From Weissella koreensis KCTC 3621 (GTDB taxonomy: Bacteria; Bacillota; Bacilli; Lactobacillales; Lactobacillaceae): a DNA stretch of 64,000 bases. Positions 50,189-59,332 of the stretch are shown here, piece by piece. The notes beneath the pieces are model-generated. The model did not search any database, had not been told where the DNA came from, and saw only the letters and a program-made list of their open reading frames with translations. Both the position numbers and the translations under genes were made by a program. Location: positions 130,862 through 194,861 of the forward strand of contig NZ_AKGG01000011.1 in the NCBI RefSeq assembly GCF_000277645.1, written 5' to 3'. Numbering within the stretch: the stretch's first letter is position 1; each line of letters starts with the position of its first letter.

Positions 50189-50653
50189 ATGAATCATTCT
50201 AATACTCTATCAAAAAGTTTCTTATATTCTATAATAATTATTGTTCTAGGTTCTATCTCATCTTTTCTCGTCCCTATCTTTTCTAATATGTCGATAAAAG
50301 ATATTTACAGTTCATTATCATTGCCTGCAATCTCGCCTCCCAATTGGATTTTTGGACCAGTCTGGATTATTCTCTACATTCTTTTAGGAATTTATCTAGC
50401 TAATTCAAATAAGCATAATGTCAAGCTTAATTGGCTGATGTACATTCAACTAATCCTAAACTTCATTTGGACCCCTATATTCTTTGGGACAGGTAATTAT
50501 CTATTAGCATCAATCATCATTGTTTTGATGGATGTTTTCACTTTAATAATATTCTACAAAGATAGAAGCAATCATAAGTATTTACTATTGCCCTATATTG
50601 TCTGGATACTATTTGCAACGTATTTAACAATATCAGTATTCATTATGAATTAA
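50189..50653 (+). CDS. TspO/MBR family protein
   Basis: A 154-residue tryptophan-rich sensory protein with five membrane helices. PAISPPNWIFGPVWIILYILLG is the family signature (ligand pocket), followed by NFIWTPIFFG. TspO proteins bind porphyrins and help in stress. The frame opens 37 codons upstream, but ATGGAGG lies a few bases before ATG 50189. Terminator follows. Confidence 0.9.
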   Translation: MNHSNTLSKSFLYSIIIIVLGSISSFLVPIFSNMSIKDIYSSLSLPAISPPNWIFGPVWIILYILLGIYLANSNKHNVKLNWLMYIQLILNFIWTPIFFGTGNYLLASIIIVLMDVFTLIIFYKDRSNHKYLLLPYIVWILFATYLTISVFIMN

Positions 50654-50655
50654 AT

Positions 50656-50695
50656 CAAAAAAGGCCACTGACAATTCAATCGGTAGGCCTTTTAA
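50656..50695 (+). terminator. Terminator after the tspO-like gene
   Basis: AAAAAAGGCC pairs with GGCCTTTT; inner bases can extend the stem. T-rich 3-prime flank. Confidence 0.75.
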
Positions 50696-50776
50696 TTTCA
50701 ACTAACATTTAAGTTGTGATATTATCTTAGATAATTAAAATATTGCTTCAATAACTCAAATATGGGAGGTGTTACT

Positions 50777-51004
50777 TTGAAAATAATAATCAATACTAGT
50801 TTAATAATTATGCTAATTATAACAATTACCTTAAATTTCATGTACGACGCAGACTGGCTCTACCTGGCCATGGCTATTGTATTATTTATATGGCAAGTAC
50901 CTCAATTTCAGCAAACTAAAAGTCGTACTAATAAATATCTAGCAATAACGTTTTTAATTTTAGGCATATTCTTCGTTTTTATGAAATTAATTGGGTGGAA
51001 TTAA
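50777..51004 (+). CDS. Small two- or three-helix membrane protein
   Basis: A 75-residue hydrophobic protein with membrane segments near 2-20, 24-42 and 54-72. I start at TTG 50777 because GGGAGG (50763-50768) is then a proper ribosome binding site; the in-frame ATG at 50762 overlaps it. No family is recognised. Confidence 0.65.
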   Translation: MKIIINTSLIIMLIITITLNFMYDADWLYLAMAIVLFIWQVPQFQQTKSRTNKYLAITFLILGIFFVFMKLIGWN

Positions 51005-51068
51005 AATATTCGATGGTAAACTAACCATTTTATAAACATACTTAAATTTGAATATATTGGGTACTTAC

Positions 51069-52010
51069 TTAAGCTTTGCCTTCCCAACCGCCTTTAGTAT
51101 TAACGTTTGCTTCCAAAGCAGCCGTTTCTAATTGCTTCATCTCAAAATCACTTAATTGAATATTTAATGCCAGTTTTGCATCAGAAACCTGAGGCAACTT
51201 AGTCACACCAAGAATGGGTGTTGTTCCTTTTTTAATAGCCCAAGCAACCGCAATCTGCGCAGGATTGACTTGGTGAACATCTGCAATCTGATTCATTAAA
51301 TCTAGCAAATTATCCATCTTAGAGAATATTGGATTATATGTTTTTCCACGAGTGGAATCAGCTGGCATTGGATTATCAATATTGTACTTTCCAGACAAAG
51401 CTCCTTGCTCCAAAACCATGTATGAGAAAAACTCAATGTCATTATTTTTACTATATTCTAATAGACCAGAATCAATTGATGCTGGATATAACAAACTAAA
51501 ATGATTTTGAACTGCATCAAGTTTTATCCCGTGTGGTGCTAAAATTTCTTGAACTCTTTTTACTTGTTCCAGATCATGATTAGATACACCAATCCGCTTA
51601 ACCTTACCTGACTTTACAACATCTACAAGATATGGCGTCCATCGTTCAATATCAGCAGCATTATGAATCCAGTACATATCAATGTAATCAGTACCCAAAC
51701 GTTCAAGACTACCATTTAACATGTCCATAATTGGGTTTTCGGCATTATCATTCTGCATTCCTGGGGTAAATTTATCAGAAATAGTTAAATCTTTACGAAT
51801 ATAATTTTTAGCTAATAACCCTAAAATTTTTTCAGATTGACCATTCGCATAAGCATAAGCTGTATCAAATAATTTAAGATCATTATCTATTGCTGCATCA
51901 AAGACTGATTTTAATTCATTAACGCCTAAATTATTACCAAATACAACGTTACCGCCAGCTGCTCCGCCGACCCCCCATGACCATGTTCCAATTGCAATTT
52001 TATTTTTCAT
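51069..52010 (-). CDS. Aldo/keto reductase
   Basis: A 313-residue NAD(P)H-dependent oxidoreductase. Catalytic Asp, Tyr, Lys and His are seen in LFDTAYAYANGQSE, DLTISDKF and DMYWIHNAAD; the cofactor end reads GVTKLPQVSDAKLAL. Substrate unknown. It is the last of three minus-strand genes divergent from a LysR regulator. Confidence 0.9.
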   Translation of the reverse strand: MKNKIAIGTWSWGVGGAAGGNVVFGNNLGVNELKSVFDAAIDNDLKLFDTAYAYANGQSEKILGLLAKNYIRKDLTISDKFTPGMQNDNAENPIMDMLNGSLERLGTDYIDMYWIHNAADIERWTPYLVDVVKSGKVKRIGVSNHDLEQVKRVQEILAPHGIKLDAVQNHFSLLYPASIDSGLLEYSKNNDIEFFSYMVLEQGALSGKYNIDNPMPADSTRGKTYNPIFSKMDNLLDLMNQIADVHQVNPAQIAVAWAIKKGTTPILGVTKLPQVSDAKLALNIQLSDFEMKQLETAALEANVNTKGGWEGKA

Positions 52011-52052
52011 TTTAAAGCCTCTTACTTCTTTCTTCTAATTTATAATTACTAA

Positions 52053-52586
52053 CTATGATAAAAGACGTGCTGGAACACCAACGACAGTACTATCATCCGC
52101 GACATCATGAGTAACTACTGAACCAGCACCCACAATTGCATTTTTACCGATTGTTACTCCTGGTGTAATCGTACTATTTGCGCCAATCCAAGCATTTTCT
52201 TTAATATGAACTGGTTTTAATTCTAAATCGCGCCGTCTATTCGGATCTTTAGCATGATTCACAGACACAATGGTTACATTTGGTGCAATGAGAACATTAT
52301 CGTCGATTACAATACCGCCAACATCAACAAACATCGCATTTTTATTAACAAAAACATTTTTACCAAATCTAATATTCGCTCCATAATCCGTTTGAAACGG
52401 TAAATTAATTTCTACAGTTTCATCAATATTTGAGTTAGTTATTATCGAAATTTTTTCCCTAACTGATTTAGGACTTTGCACATTAGTATTTAATTGTTGT
52501 ATTAATATCTCATTATCTGTTTTAATTTCATTTATATTATTAAATTCCGAACTATTAGCAGAAATAATCTTGTTTGTAAATTCCAT
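52053..52586 (-). CDS. Maltose/galactoside O-acetyltransferase-like protein
   Basis: A left-handed beta-helix acetyltransferase of 177 residues from MEFTNKI. Hexapeptide repeats run through the second half, with the catalytic His in VSVNHAKDPNRR and the ending AIVGAGSVVTHDVADDSTVVGVPARLL. The frame opens 12 codons earlier, inside the SDR gene; neither start has an ideal ribosome binding site. The natural acceptor is unknown. Confidence 0.85.
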   Translation of the reverse strand: MEFTNKIISANSSEFNNINEIKTDNEILIQQLNTNVQSPKSVREKISIITNSNIDETVEINLPFQTDYGANIRFGKNVFVNKNAMFVDVGGIVIDDNVLIAPNVTIVSVNHAKDPNRRRDLELKPVHIKENAWIGANSTITPGVTIGKNAIVGAGSVVTHDVADDSTVVGVPARLLS

Positions 52587-52593
52587 CTGTCCA

Positions 52594-53349
52594 TTAAACC
52601 TCTTGAGCCGTTGGTCGTACAATCATATCTGAAATCGTGACATGTTTTGGTTGATCAATAATGTATGCAACTGCATTAGCAATATCCTCAGGGTCGAGAA
52701 CATTCATTCTTAAGTCTTCAGGGTTAGACCCCGCAAACATTTTAGCCATTTCTTTTTCTAGTGCTGGGTTATCTAATGTTGAGTTTAGTTCAGAATTAAC
52801 TGCACCAGGCGATACGATTGATGATCTAATTCCATGCAAACGTTCTTCTTGACGAAGACCTTCCATAATAGCTCGAACGGCAAATTTTGTTCCATTATAT
52901 ACAGCTGATTCAGGATAGACGACATGTCCAGCGACAGAATCTGTCGTAATAATGAGACCATCATTTTGTTTTTTCATAATTGGCAAAACTGCCCCAATCC
53001 CATGTAAAACTCCCATAATATTTATTTGAATTTCATTTTCCCAATTTTCATATTTTGCATCTGAAAGATTTTCTCGGGGCATAATACCAGCGTTGTTATA
53101 TAAAACATCTACTCGACCATATTTGGTCATTGCAAAATCAATTAGCTTTTTTACGTCTTCTTTACTTGCTACGTCGGTAACCTTATAATCAATCTCGCCA
53201 TCAATTTCAGTCACGAGTTGCTGTAAGCGTTCTTCACGCCTAGCACCTAGAATTAATTTTGCTCCTTTGCTAGCAAGTAATTTTGCCGTCGCTGCTCCAA
53301 TCCCTGATGAAGCCCCTACTATAACTACTACTTTATTTTCGATTGCCAT
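52594..53349 (-). CDS. Short-chain dehydrogenase/reductase
   Basis: A 251-residue classical SDR: cofactor loop GASSGIGAATA, NNAGIMP, catalytic Ser in TDSVAGH and YNGTK (Tyr-x-x-x-Lys). Substrate unknown. It is the first gene of the SDR-acetyltransferase-AKR unit and is divergent from lysR with a 128-base gap that holds an inverted repeat. Confidence 0.92.
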   Translation of the reverse strand: MAIENKVVVIVGASSGIGAATAKLLASKGAKLILGARREERLQQLVTEIDGEIDYKVTDVASKEDVKKLIDFAMTKYGRVDVLYNNAGIMPRENLSDAKYENWENEIQINIMGVLHGIGAVLPIMKKQNDGLIITTDSVAGHVVYPESAVYNGTKFAVRAIMEGLRQEERLHGIRSSIVSPGAVNSELNSTLDNPALEKEMAKMFAGSNPEDLRMNVLDPEDIANAVAYIIDQPKHVTISDMIVRPTAQEV

Positions 53350-53429
53350 TATTTTTTTCCTCTTTTTAGATTAAGTTTTATCAATAAATATATCTTACTA
53401 CCATTCATTAATGATGTATAATATCAATA

Positions 53430-53449
53430 TTGCATGTCTAATTATGCAA
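53430..53449. promoter_or_regulatory. Inverted repeat in the lysR/SDR divergent promoter
   Basis: TTGCAT and ATGCAA are perfect arms around eight bases. Position and layout fit a LysR-type regulator site controlling both directions. Confidence 0.55.
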
Positions 53450-53477
53450 AAAACGCATACATAGATAAGGATATTTT

Positions 53478-54347
53478 ATGGAAATTCAAACTTTGAAAAA
53501 TTTCATCTCAGTTATTAACGAAGGGAATATATCTGCTGCTGCCAAAATAAATAACATTTCACAGTCAACTTTATCAAGACAAATGACTGAACTAGAAAGA
53601 GAAATAAATATTAAATTATTCGATCGAGGTAGTCGGAAAATTTCATTAACCGAGGCGGGAACAATATATTATCAACGAATTAGAGAACTTCTATTATTAC
53701 TAAATAGAGCCGAAAAAGAAGTTCATCAAACTAAAATATTGTCAGGTGAATTATATATAGGTGCCCCAGAGACTGAAGGTATGGAGATAATTGCAAGTGC
53801 AATCAGCAATCTTACGAAAAAGAGCCCTGATATTCGTGTCCATTTATATAGTGGAAATGCAGAAGATTTGAATTTCAAAATGAATAATGGAATCCTTGAT
53901 TTTGTAATATCACTTAATAACGATACCCAAAATGCCAACTTTATCCGTCTCCCAAAGGCAGATTCTTGGGGAATAATAATGAAGTCCAATGATTCTCTAG
54001 CCAATAAACATGAAATAACCCCTGAAATGTTAGAAAATAGAAAATTAATTATCTCTAATCAAAGTAGTGCAAGAAGTGAACTAGAATCATGGCTAGGATA
54101 CTCGCTGCTAGATTCACAGATTACTGGTACTTATAATCTGATTTTTAATGCGGCCCTTTTAGTCCAAAAAGAAATCGGGATTGCCATCGGTATAGACAAA
54201 TTAATCGAATCAACGGCAATGAATGGCTTAATATTTAAACCATTCGCTAACTATCTAACTTCTCATCTAGATATTACTTGGAGTAAAGGGAAAGAATTAT
54301 CAGAAATTTCATCGGCATTTTTAGAAGAATTAAGAAAGTTACTTTAA
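53478..54347 (+). CDS. LysR family transcription regulator
   Basis: A 289-residue regulator with an N-terminal winged helix (NISAAAKINNISQSTLSRQMTELE) and a periplasmic-binding-like effector domain after about 90. It lies divergent from the SDR gene and most likely controls it and the two genes behind. ATAAGGA precedes the ATG. Confidence 0.92.
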   Translation: MEIQTLKNFISVINEGNISAAAKINNISQSTLSRQMTELEREINIKLFDRGSRKISLTEAGTIYYQRIRELLLLLNRAEKEVHQTKILSGELYIGAPETEGMEIIASAISNLTKKSPDIRVHLYSGNAEDLNFKMNNGILDFVISLNNDTQNANFIRLPKADSWGIIMKSNDSLANKHEITPEMLENRKLIISNQSSARSELESWLGYSLLDSQITGTYNLIFNAALLVQKEIGIAIGIDKLIESTAMNGLIFKPFANYLTSHLDITWSKGKELSEISSAFLEELRKLL

Positions 54348-54358
54348 GGTAAATAAAA

Positions 54359-54396
54359 ATAAGAGAGGTGTCATTATGACCACCCCTCTTTTTTAA
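54359..54396. terminator. Terminator shared by lysR and glsB copy 1
   Basis: AAGAGAGGTG and CACCCCTCTT pair around ten bases; T runs on the plus side, A-rich on the other. Confidence 0.8.
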
Positions 54397-54430
54397 TTTA
54401 TAGTAACAATTTATTAAATATATTGTAACT

Positions 54431-54673
54431 TTAATTTTTACTGCGTCCATATAGCCATGAAACAATTGCTACAATGATAACGGCTCCAATAATAGATGGC
54501 ACCAATGCCATTCCAGCTACTTGTGGTCCCCAAGAACCAAATAACATCTCGCCTATCCAAGAACCTGCTAACCCAGCAATAATATTAGCAATCCATCCCA
54601 TCGATGTCTTTGTAATAGCCCCACCGATAGCTCCAATAATTGCACCAATAATAAGTGTCCAAATTAATCCCAT
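54431..54673 (-). CDS. GlsB/YeaQ/YmgE stress membrane protein (copy 1)
   Basis: An 80-residue, glycine-rich protein with three membrane helices (IWTLIIGAIIGAIGGAIT, ANIIAGLAGSWIGEMLFG, PSIIGAVIIVAIVSWL), typical of the transglycosylase-associated family induced by stress. It differs from copy 2 at 60.3 kb at 13 of 80 positions. It lies 32 bases after csbD copy 1, one operon. Confidence 0.92.
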   Translation of the reverse strand: MGLIWTLIIGAIIGAIGGAITKTSMGWIANIIAGLAGSWIGEMLFGSWGPQVAGMALVPSIIGAVIIVAIVSWLYGRSKN

Positions 54674-54705
54674 AATAGAACTCCTCCTAACATATTTTTT
54701 AGCGC

Positions 54706-54912
54706 TTACTTTTTGATCTTTTCTTTTAATTTATCATCCATGTCTGATGCTGCATCCTTAACGTCACCTACAACTTCTTTAACCTTACCCATAAATCCTT
54801 CAGCTTTTCCTTCGGCTTCAGTCTTAGTGTCACCAGTCACCTTACCTGATACTTCCTTAACTTTACCTGTTGTCTGATCCTTCATTCCAGCTAACTTGTC
54901 GTCTAAAGCCAT
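54706..54912 (-). CDS. CsbD family stress protein (copy 1)
   Basis: A 68-residue charged protein: MALDDKLAGMKDQTTGKVKE then a central KVTGD motif and a Lys/Asp-rich amphipathic tail. CsbD proteins are general stress proteins of unknown action. The frame opens 13 codons upstream; AGGAGGAATCTATT directly before ATG 54912, conserved in the paralogues, decides. The promoter contains TGTGTTATAAT. Confidence 0.92.
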   Translation of the reverse strand: MALDDKLAGMKDQTTGKVKEVSGKVTGDTKTEAEGKAEGFMGKVKEVVGDVKDAASDMDDKLKEKIKK

Positions 54913-55021
54913 AATAGATTCCTCCTGTAGTTGTGTAAACGAATATTTCATTTAGGGCGTCATTTGTTTGTACTTAATTATAACACAATTAACAAAACGT
55001 TACCATTGCCATCGTTTTATA

Positions 55022-55053
55022 ATAAAAAAGCAATAACATAAGTCATTGCTTTA
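55022..55053 (-). terminator. Terminator after the deoxyribosyltransferase gene
   Basis: AAAGCAATGAC and GTTATTGCTTT pair around four bases on the minus strand, then T run. It is almost the same hairpin as those ending the four small RNA elements. Confidence 0.88.
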
Positions 55054-55067
55054 AATATAATTTAAAA

Positions 55068-55610
55068 TTAAATGATTTTTGCCTCATATGCTCTTGAAGC
55101 GATATCCAAGAAATTAAATGATTCAAACTCATCTGGATTATATACATAATTATCAGCACTAAAGCTAACCATCAAATTAACTGGATTTTCATTAATATCG
55201 CCATAATAACCTATCACAACTGGTTTATTAGTTCCAACAGCATATCCAATTTCTATGGCTCCACCCATATCAGGAGCATCAGCAGGATACGTTGCAACCA
55301 CTAAATCAGCATTATTAATTGCTCGAATATCTGCCTTATACGTCATAGTTGCCCATTCGAAATCTGGCTCAAACTCGCCACCTTCGACAAAGACTAACCC
55401 TTTATATTGATGTAACAATGGAACATGGATATGTGCGATTGTTGGGTTTTGCAATAATGCTTCATAAGTAGCTAAAGTTGCATCAATTTGTGTTTCAGTC
55501 CACCATGAATGAGCTAAATAAACTGAACGAGCTCCTGGAAGCTTTTCAAGATCTTGGTACTTTTCTTCTAACGCAAGTAGTTCTTTCATAACTTCATTTT
55601 CAGATAACAT
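55068..55610 (-). CDS. Nucleoside 2-deoxyribosyltransferase-like protein
   Basis: A 180-residue protein resembling lactobacillal nucleoside deoxyribosyltransferases, which swap bases between deoxynucleosides. Matches: YLAHSWWTETQ (base pocket), WATMTYKADIRAI, and IEIGYAVGTNKPV with the nucleophile Glu. The first 25 residues precede the usual start. Its specificity cannot be told. It stands alone between stress genes. Confidence 0.85.
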   Translation of the reverse strand: MLSENEVMKELLALEEKYQDLEKLPGARSVYLAHSWWTETQIDATLATYEALLQNPTIAHIHVPLLHQYKGLVFVEGGEFEPDFEWATMTYKADIRAINNADLVVATYPADAPDMGGAIEIGYAVGTNKPVVIGYYGDINENPVNLMVSFSADNYVYNPDEFESFNFLDIASRAYEAKII

Positions 55611-56137
55611 TGTCTAATCTCCTAAAGTATTTGATCTAATAAGTTTACGATTTATTTTCTTATTTTTCAAGAAATGAATAATCATGTTACTAATTTATAA
55701 GTACTTAAGATACATGAATAATCTAACATGATTTTATACGATTAAATGAGACTATAAATTATTATCATAGATGAATTCTTGAACTTTAACCGTAACTTCA
55801 ATTAGTAAAACATTCAATTTATTCTTAATAATATTAAAAAAATATATATTGATTATTTTTTTATTTATTACTTAACATTTTTTTGATATTATTAAATTGT
55901 TTTGGCTTATTACTGCCCTAAACTTACGTAATAAATCATATACCATTACTATAAGCTATAATTACGAATTAACTTGTTTAGTAGATCTGGATAAAGATCT
56001 ACAATAAAAATTTAGATCTAAAAATCATTCATGTCTAAACATAAATATTCAATAAAATGTCTTATATACATTTACTTAATAAATACGTGCTGAATATCCA
56101 CGTTAAACTGTTCCCTTTAAGGAGTAGATAATTCGTC
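55611..56137. other. Intergenic stretch with an AGATCT-rich inverted repeat
   Basis: No gene seen. At 55981-56002 GTAGATCT and AGATCTAC are perfect arms around six bases, and TTTAGATCTAAA follows near 56010-56021. AAGGAG of the next gene lies at 56119-56124. Confidence 0.6.
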
Positions 56138-56846
56138 ATGAATAAGATCAAAGAATTATGGACCACTACATTGTGGTTTAAAGTCGTTATCATACTAATT
56201 GCAATTTTTATCGCGTATAGTTTACCAAGCTTTGCCGTCTTTATTGGTTTTATAGGTTTAATTTATTCTTTTATTTCGTATATACGAAAATTATTATTAA
56301 AAAAGAAAACAAAATTTAATCCAAACTATCTTTTATTAGCTGGTTTAATTTTTATAATCATTGGCTCAAGTAATCCTGCTTTTCATAAAGACACTACGAA
56401 CCAAAATGAGCCAATCTCGTCTTCATCATCTATTAAAAAGTCTAAAGCAGAGTCTGAAAGCAAAGTTAATTCTGAGAGCAAAGCTAAGGCCAGCTCAGAA
56501 AGCAAAGCTAGGTCTGAGAGCAAAGCCAAAGCCACCTCAGAAAGCAAAGCTAAGTCTGAAAGTCAATTAGAGTCTGAATCCATTGCTTCTAGTGAGTCTG
56601 CTGAAGAATCACAAAGAATAGTTAATTCGGAATCAGCCGCAAGTTCCAGCGTTGCTGCAGCTGCATCTCAAGTACAGCAAGCAAGTCCAAGTTCAATCCA
56701 CACCAAGTAGCTCTGGTGGTTCTAGAACTGGTAGCCATTGGGCAATTAAAGACGGTTATGATTGGTCTACTAGAAAAGGGCATTCTCATATTATTCCGGC
56801 TGGTGGCGCTCTTCCTGCTGGATATCATTGGGAAGTCGCCCAATAG
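56138..56846 (+). pseudogene. Ser/Glu/Lys-repeat surface protein, frameshifted
   Basis: The first frame (190 codons) has three hydrophobic segments (about 12-30, 32-50, 65-82) and then a long Ser/Glu/Lys/Ala repeat region (SESKAKASSESKAR type). It stops at TAG 56708-56710. The +1 frame then carries SSGGSRTGSHWAIKDGYDW and a short HSHIIPAGGALPAGYHWE end, a C-terminal unit common in such lactobacillal proteins. Removing one base near 56690-56705, for example one C of the CC at 56698-56699, joins both. The protein would be membrane-anchored with an exposed disordered stalk. Function unknown. Confidence 0.75.
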
Positions 56847-56970
56847 ACATTTTTATCGATTAAATATAAACCAACGTATTAATGATTTATGATATTATAG
56901 AACAGGCTCAATACCCAGTAAATTTTAGTATTTAGTTTAATAAACATTATATTTTTAAGGAGTAGTTGAC

Positions 56971-58435
56971 TTGCATATTAATAAATTGTCGATATTTAGC
57001 CTTATTGAAAAGATAATAAATACATTATTTTTTATCTGGATTTTTATCATTTTAATCGGGGCTTTATATTCAGACCATCTTTTTTCTTTAGATAATCCTT
57101 ATCGATTATCCACAATAACTGGTTTGGTCGCATTAATATTAATTGTATTAGGTGCTTTTAAATTCTCAAAATTCAAATCCTTAACATTGCCCATTTTTAA
57201 TTCATCTAAAAAACATAAAATATATTTACTATTATGTATATCTGTAATTGTTTTTTCATGGCAAATATATTTTATAAATAAAGCGAATACCGGAATTGGT
57301 TTTGATGCTGGAATCGTTGCTTCTGAAGTAGTAAATCATAGTAATATTAATGACTGGTTTAGATACAGAATATTTTTGGAGTAGCCTTTTCGGTGCATCA
57401 TGGTTATCTTTTAGTTATCTATCTTTTCTTTGCGTTGATTTATTCATGGTTACTTCTTTAATATCAATATATTTAATTGATAAAACTAAGACATTTAAAA
57501 CTTGGTCAATTTTCCTTATATGGTTAAGTGTATTTCCTTATATCATTGTCCCTTATACTGATACTACAGTATTACCACTAATTAGCACTTATATTTTAGG
57601 CTACACGCTACTTAAAAAAGCTACGAGCCGTAGTCAACAAATAATCGGTGCTTTCTTACTTGGTATTTTTGCAATGTTGGGATATTTGATGAAGCCTACA
57701 GCAGTCATACCTTTAATAGCCATTATCGTAGTTGAATTATTATACCTATTTTTTAATCGAACAAAAAAAGAAGATAATCTAAAATTAATAATAAAATGCA
57801 TACTAGTTATCATAGCTGCACTTTGTGTTCAATTTGGTTACCAAATAAAAACAAATAATCAAAAATTTGTACATATTGATCAAAAATTAAAGGTACCTGC
57901 TATTCACTTTATCTCTATGGGTATGCATGACGAAGGCGGATTTTCTCAGATTGACGCAGGGCCTATGTACTCGGCTCATAGTTCAGATGAAATGAAAAAA
58001 ATATCAAAAAAAGATATTCAAACTCGAATTAGTGAATATACACCTTATACATATGGTTTATTTTTAATTTATAAAAATTACAATAATACCGCTGATGGTT
58101 CGTTTGGATGGCTACAAGAAGGTAACTTTATAGATCAACAACCAAGTAATTTTGTGCAAAATTGGGTTTATCCCAATGGTAAGTATTTAAATAGCTTTTA
58201 CGTTATCGTACAAATATTGTGGATTTTGGCGTTATTAATATTGCTACTAACCAAGGCATCTTCCGAAAATTCACGGTTATATTTACTATTATTTAAAGTA
58301 GCTTTGCTTGGTGGTTTTGCTTATCTTTTGATTTTTGAAGGTGGTAGAAGTAGATACTTAATTCAATTTATTCCAGTTATAATATTACTATTAGGATTAT
58401 CAAATTTTAGCCATTCAACAAATAACTTAAACTAA
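56971..58435 (+). pseudogene. Membrane glycosyltransferase (TIGR03766/GT39-like), disrupted
   Basis: Frame 1 starts at TTG 56971 with AAGGAG upstream and gives two to three helices and GIGFDAGIVASEVV, the usual early acidic motif; it stops at 57382-57384. The rest lies in the +1 frame from about 57350 (FGASWLSFSYLSFLCVDL, seven or more helices, VPYTDTTVLPL, and EGGRSRYLIQFIPV). Between them a conserved YPNN-type segment of the family appears shortened, so a small deletion with frameshift is likely. Intact members transfer sugars from lipid carriers to envelope polymers. It follows the broken surface protein gene. Confidence 0.7.
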
Positions 58436-58532
58436 AATATCATTTATAAAAAGATTATTGAACAAGATATATGTTTTTGTAGCATATACCGTTAATAATT
58501 CCTAATGTTAGAAAAAATAAATTTATTTATAT

Positions 58533-58571
58533 CAAAAAGGACTTTGTTAAATATAACAAAGTCCTTTTTAG
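58533..58571 (+). terminator. Terminator after the glycosyltransferase gene
   Basis: AAAAAGGACTTTGTT pairs with AACAAAGTCCTTTTT around a short AT loop. Almost symmetric. Confidence 0.9.
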
Positions 58572-58744
58572 TATATTTTATTAATATGGCAGATTCTAAA
58601 ATTAATCCTAACACTTTAATTTGGAGGAATAAGAATAAAACACGAGGAACGTTTAAGAGTAACGTCACAATTTAACAACACCTGCTTCACTTCCATTGAT
58701 AAAATAAATCATTTTATGCACTGATAAGTTGATAGTGATACAAA
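58572..58744 (+). other. Short intergenic stretch, possible gene remnant
   Basis: TTTGGAGGAATAAG at 58620-58633 looks like a ribosome binding site, but an ATA codon sits where a start is expected, followed by about 30 open codons (KHEERLRVTSQFN and on). It may be a remnant; no family is recognised. Confidence 0.25.
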
Positions 58745-58889
58745 CAAAAAAGCAATAACCTGAGTCACTGCTTTAATGTGTAAAAATAATTAAACTAGTA
58801 ACGCTGGAATAGCTTATTTATAGATTAATAACTAATTCAATCTTATAAACAGGGGAAGGCTACCCAGCGTCACCGCAAGCATAACACTT
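58745..58889 (-). ncRNA. Structured small RNA family, copy A
   Basis: Minus-strand element of about 145 nt. A promoter-like AATAGGTATATA box leads to the family start GUGUUAUGCUUGC (58887-58875). The closing stem pairs GUGACGCUGGGUAGC with GCUAUUCCAGCGUUAC (about 58874-58798) with one bulge and G-U wobbles. Inside lies C-rich CCUUCCCCUG and a further AU stem. It ends in the hairpin AAAGCAGUGAC/GGUUAUUGCUUU and a U run. No gene follows on this strand, which argues for a free RNA rather than a leader. Confidence 0.7.
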
Positions 58890-58922
58890 TAATCTATATA
58901 TACCTATTTCATTAATCAATTT

Positions 58923-58954
58923 AAAAAACGCCTGAACCTGATCAGACGTTAATA
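58923..58954 (-). terminator. Terminator after csbD copy 2
   Basis: AACGTCTGA pairs with TTCAGGCGTT around TCAGG on the minus strand, followed by six T. The T run abuts the -35 region of small RNA copy A. Confidence 0.8.
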
Positions 58955-58969
58955 TATAATACTTATAAT

Positions 58970-59224
58970 TTAATTCTTTTTATGATGTACCAAAACAGCG
59001 GTTGTAACCGCCGCAACTGCTGCGGCGACAATGATTGAAGTCATTATTGGCATTTGAGAAGCGTTATCTTTAACCACTTCCCACTTCTCCTCAGTCTTAC
59101 CCATCAATTCTTCAGCCATACCTTCAGCTTCAGTTTTATGATCACCAGTGACCTTACCTGCTACATCTTTAACTTTACCTGTTACTTGATCCTTCATTCC
59201 ATCTAACTTGTCATCTAAAGCCAT
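58970..59224 (-). CDS. CsbD family protein with membrane tail (copy 2)
   Basis: An 84-residue protein: a CsbD part MALDDKLDGMKDQVTGKVKD with KVTGD, then a C-terminal membrane helix (about 58-78, IIVAAAVAAVTTAVLV) and HHKKN end. The other copies lack this anchor, so this one is probably membrane bound. The start is fixed by GAGGAGGAATCTATT before ATG 59224. A cre-like site overlaps the promoter. Confidence 0.9.
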   Translation of the reverse strand: MALDDKLDGMKDQVTGKVKDVAGKVTGDHKTEAEGMAEELMGKTEEKWEVVKDNASQMPIMTSIIVAAAVAAVTTAVLVHHKKN

Positions 59225-59303
59225 AATAGATTCCTCCTCTAGTTGAATAAATGAATTTTCATCCATAGTTAATACTGCTAATATTTATATTATAACACGA
59301 TAA

Positions 59304-59317
59304 AGAAACCGCTGTCA
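59304..59317 (-). promoter_or_regulatory. cre-like site at the csbD copy 2 promoter
   Basis: TGACAGCGGTTTCT matches TGWNANCGNTNWCA at 13 of 14 positions and sits over the -35 region, before TGTTATAAT. Nearly the same element precedes csbD copy 3. Confidence 0.5.
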
Positions 59318-59332
59318 TTGTTATCTTAAAAC

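Noticed and set aside
50762..50776. ATG start of the small membrane protein at 50762
   Set aside because: That ATG lies on the GGGAGG ribosome binding site; the TTG at 50777 is at proper distance.
56460..56580. DNA minisatellite in the Ser/Glu/Lys region
   Set aside because: The protein repeats are clear but the DNA units vary in length and codons, so it is a low-complexity stalk and not an exact tandem array.
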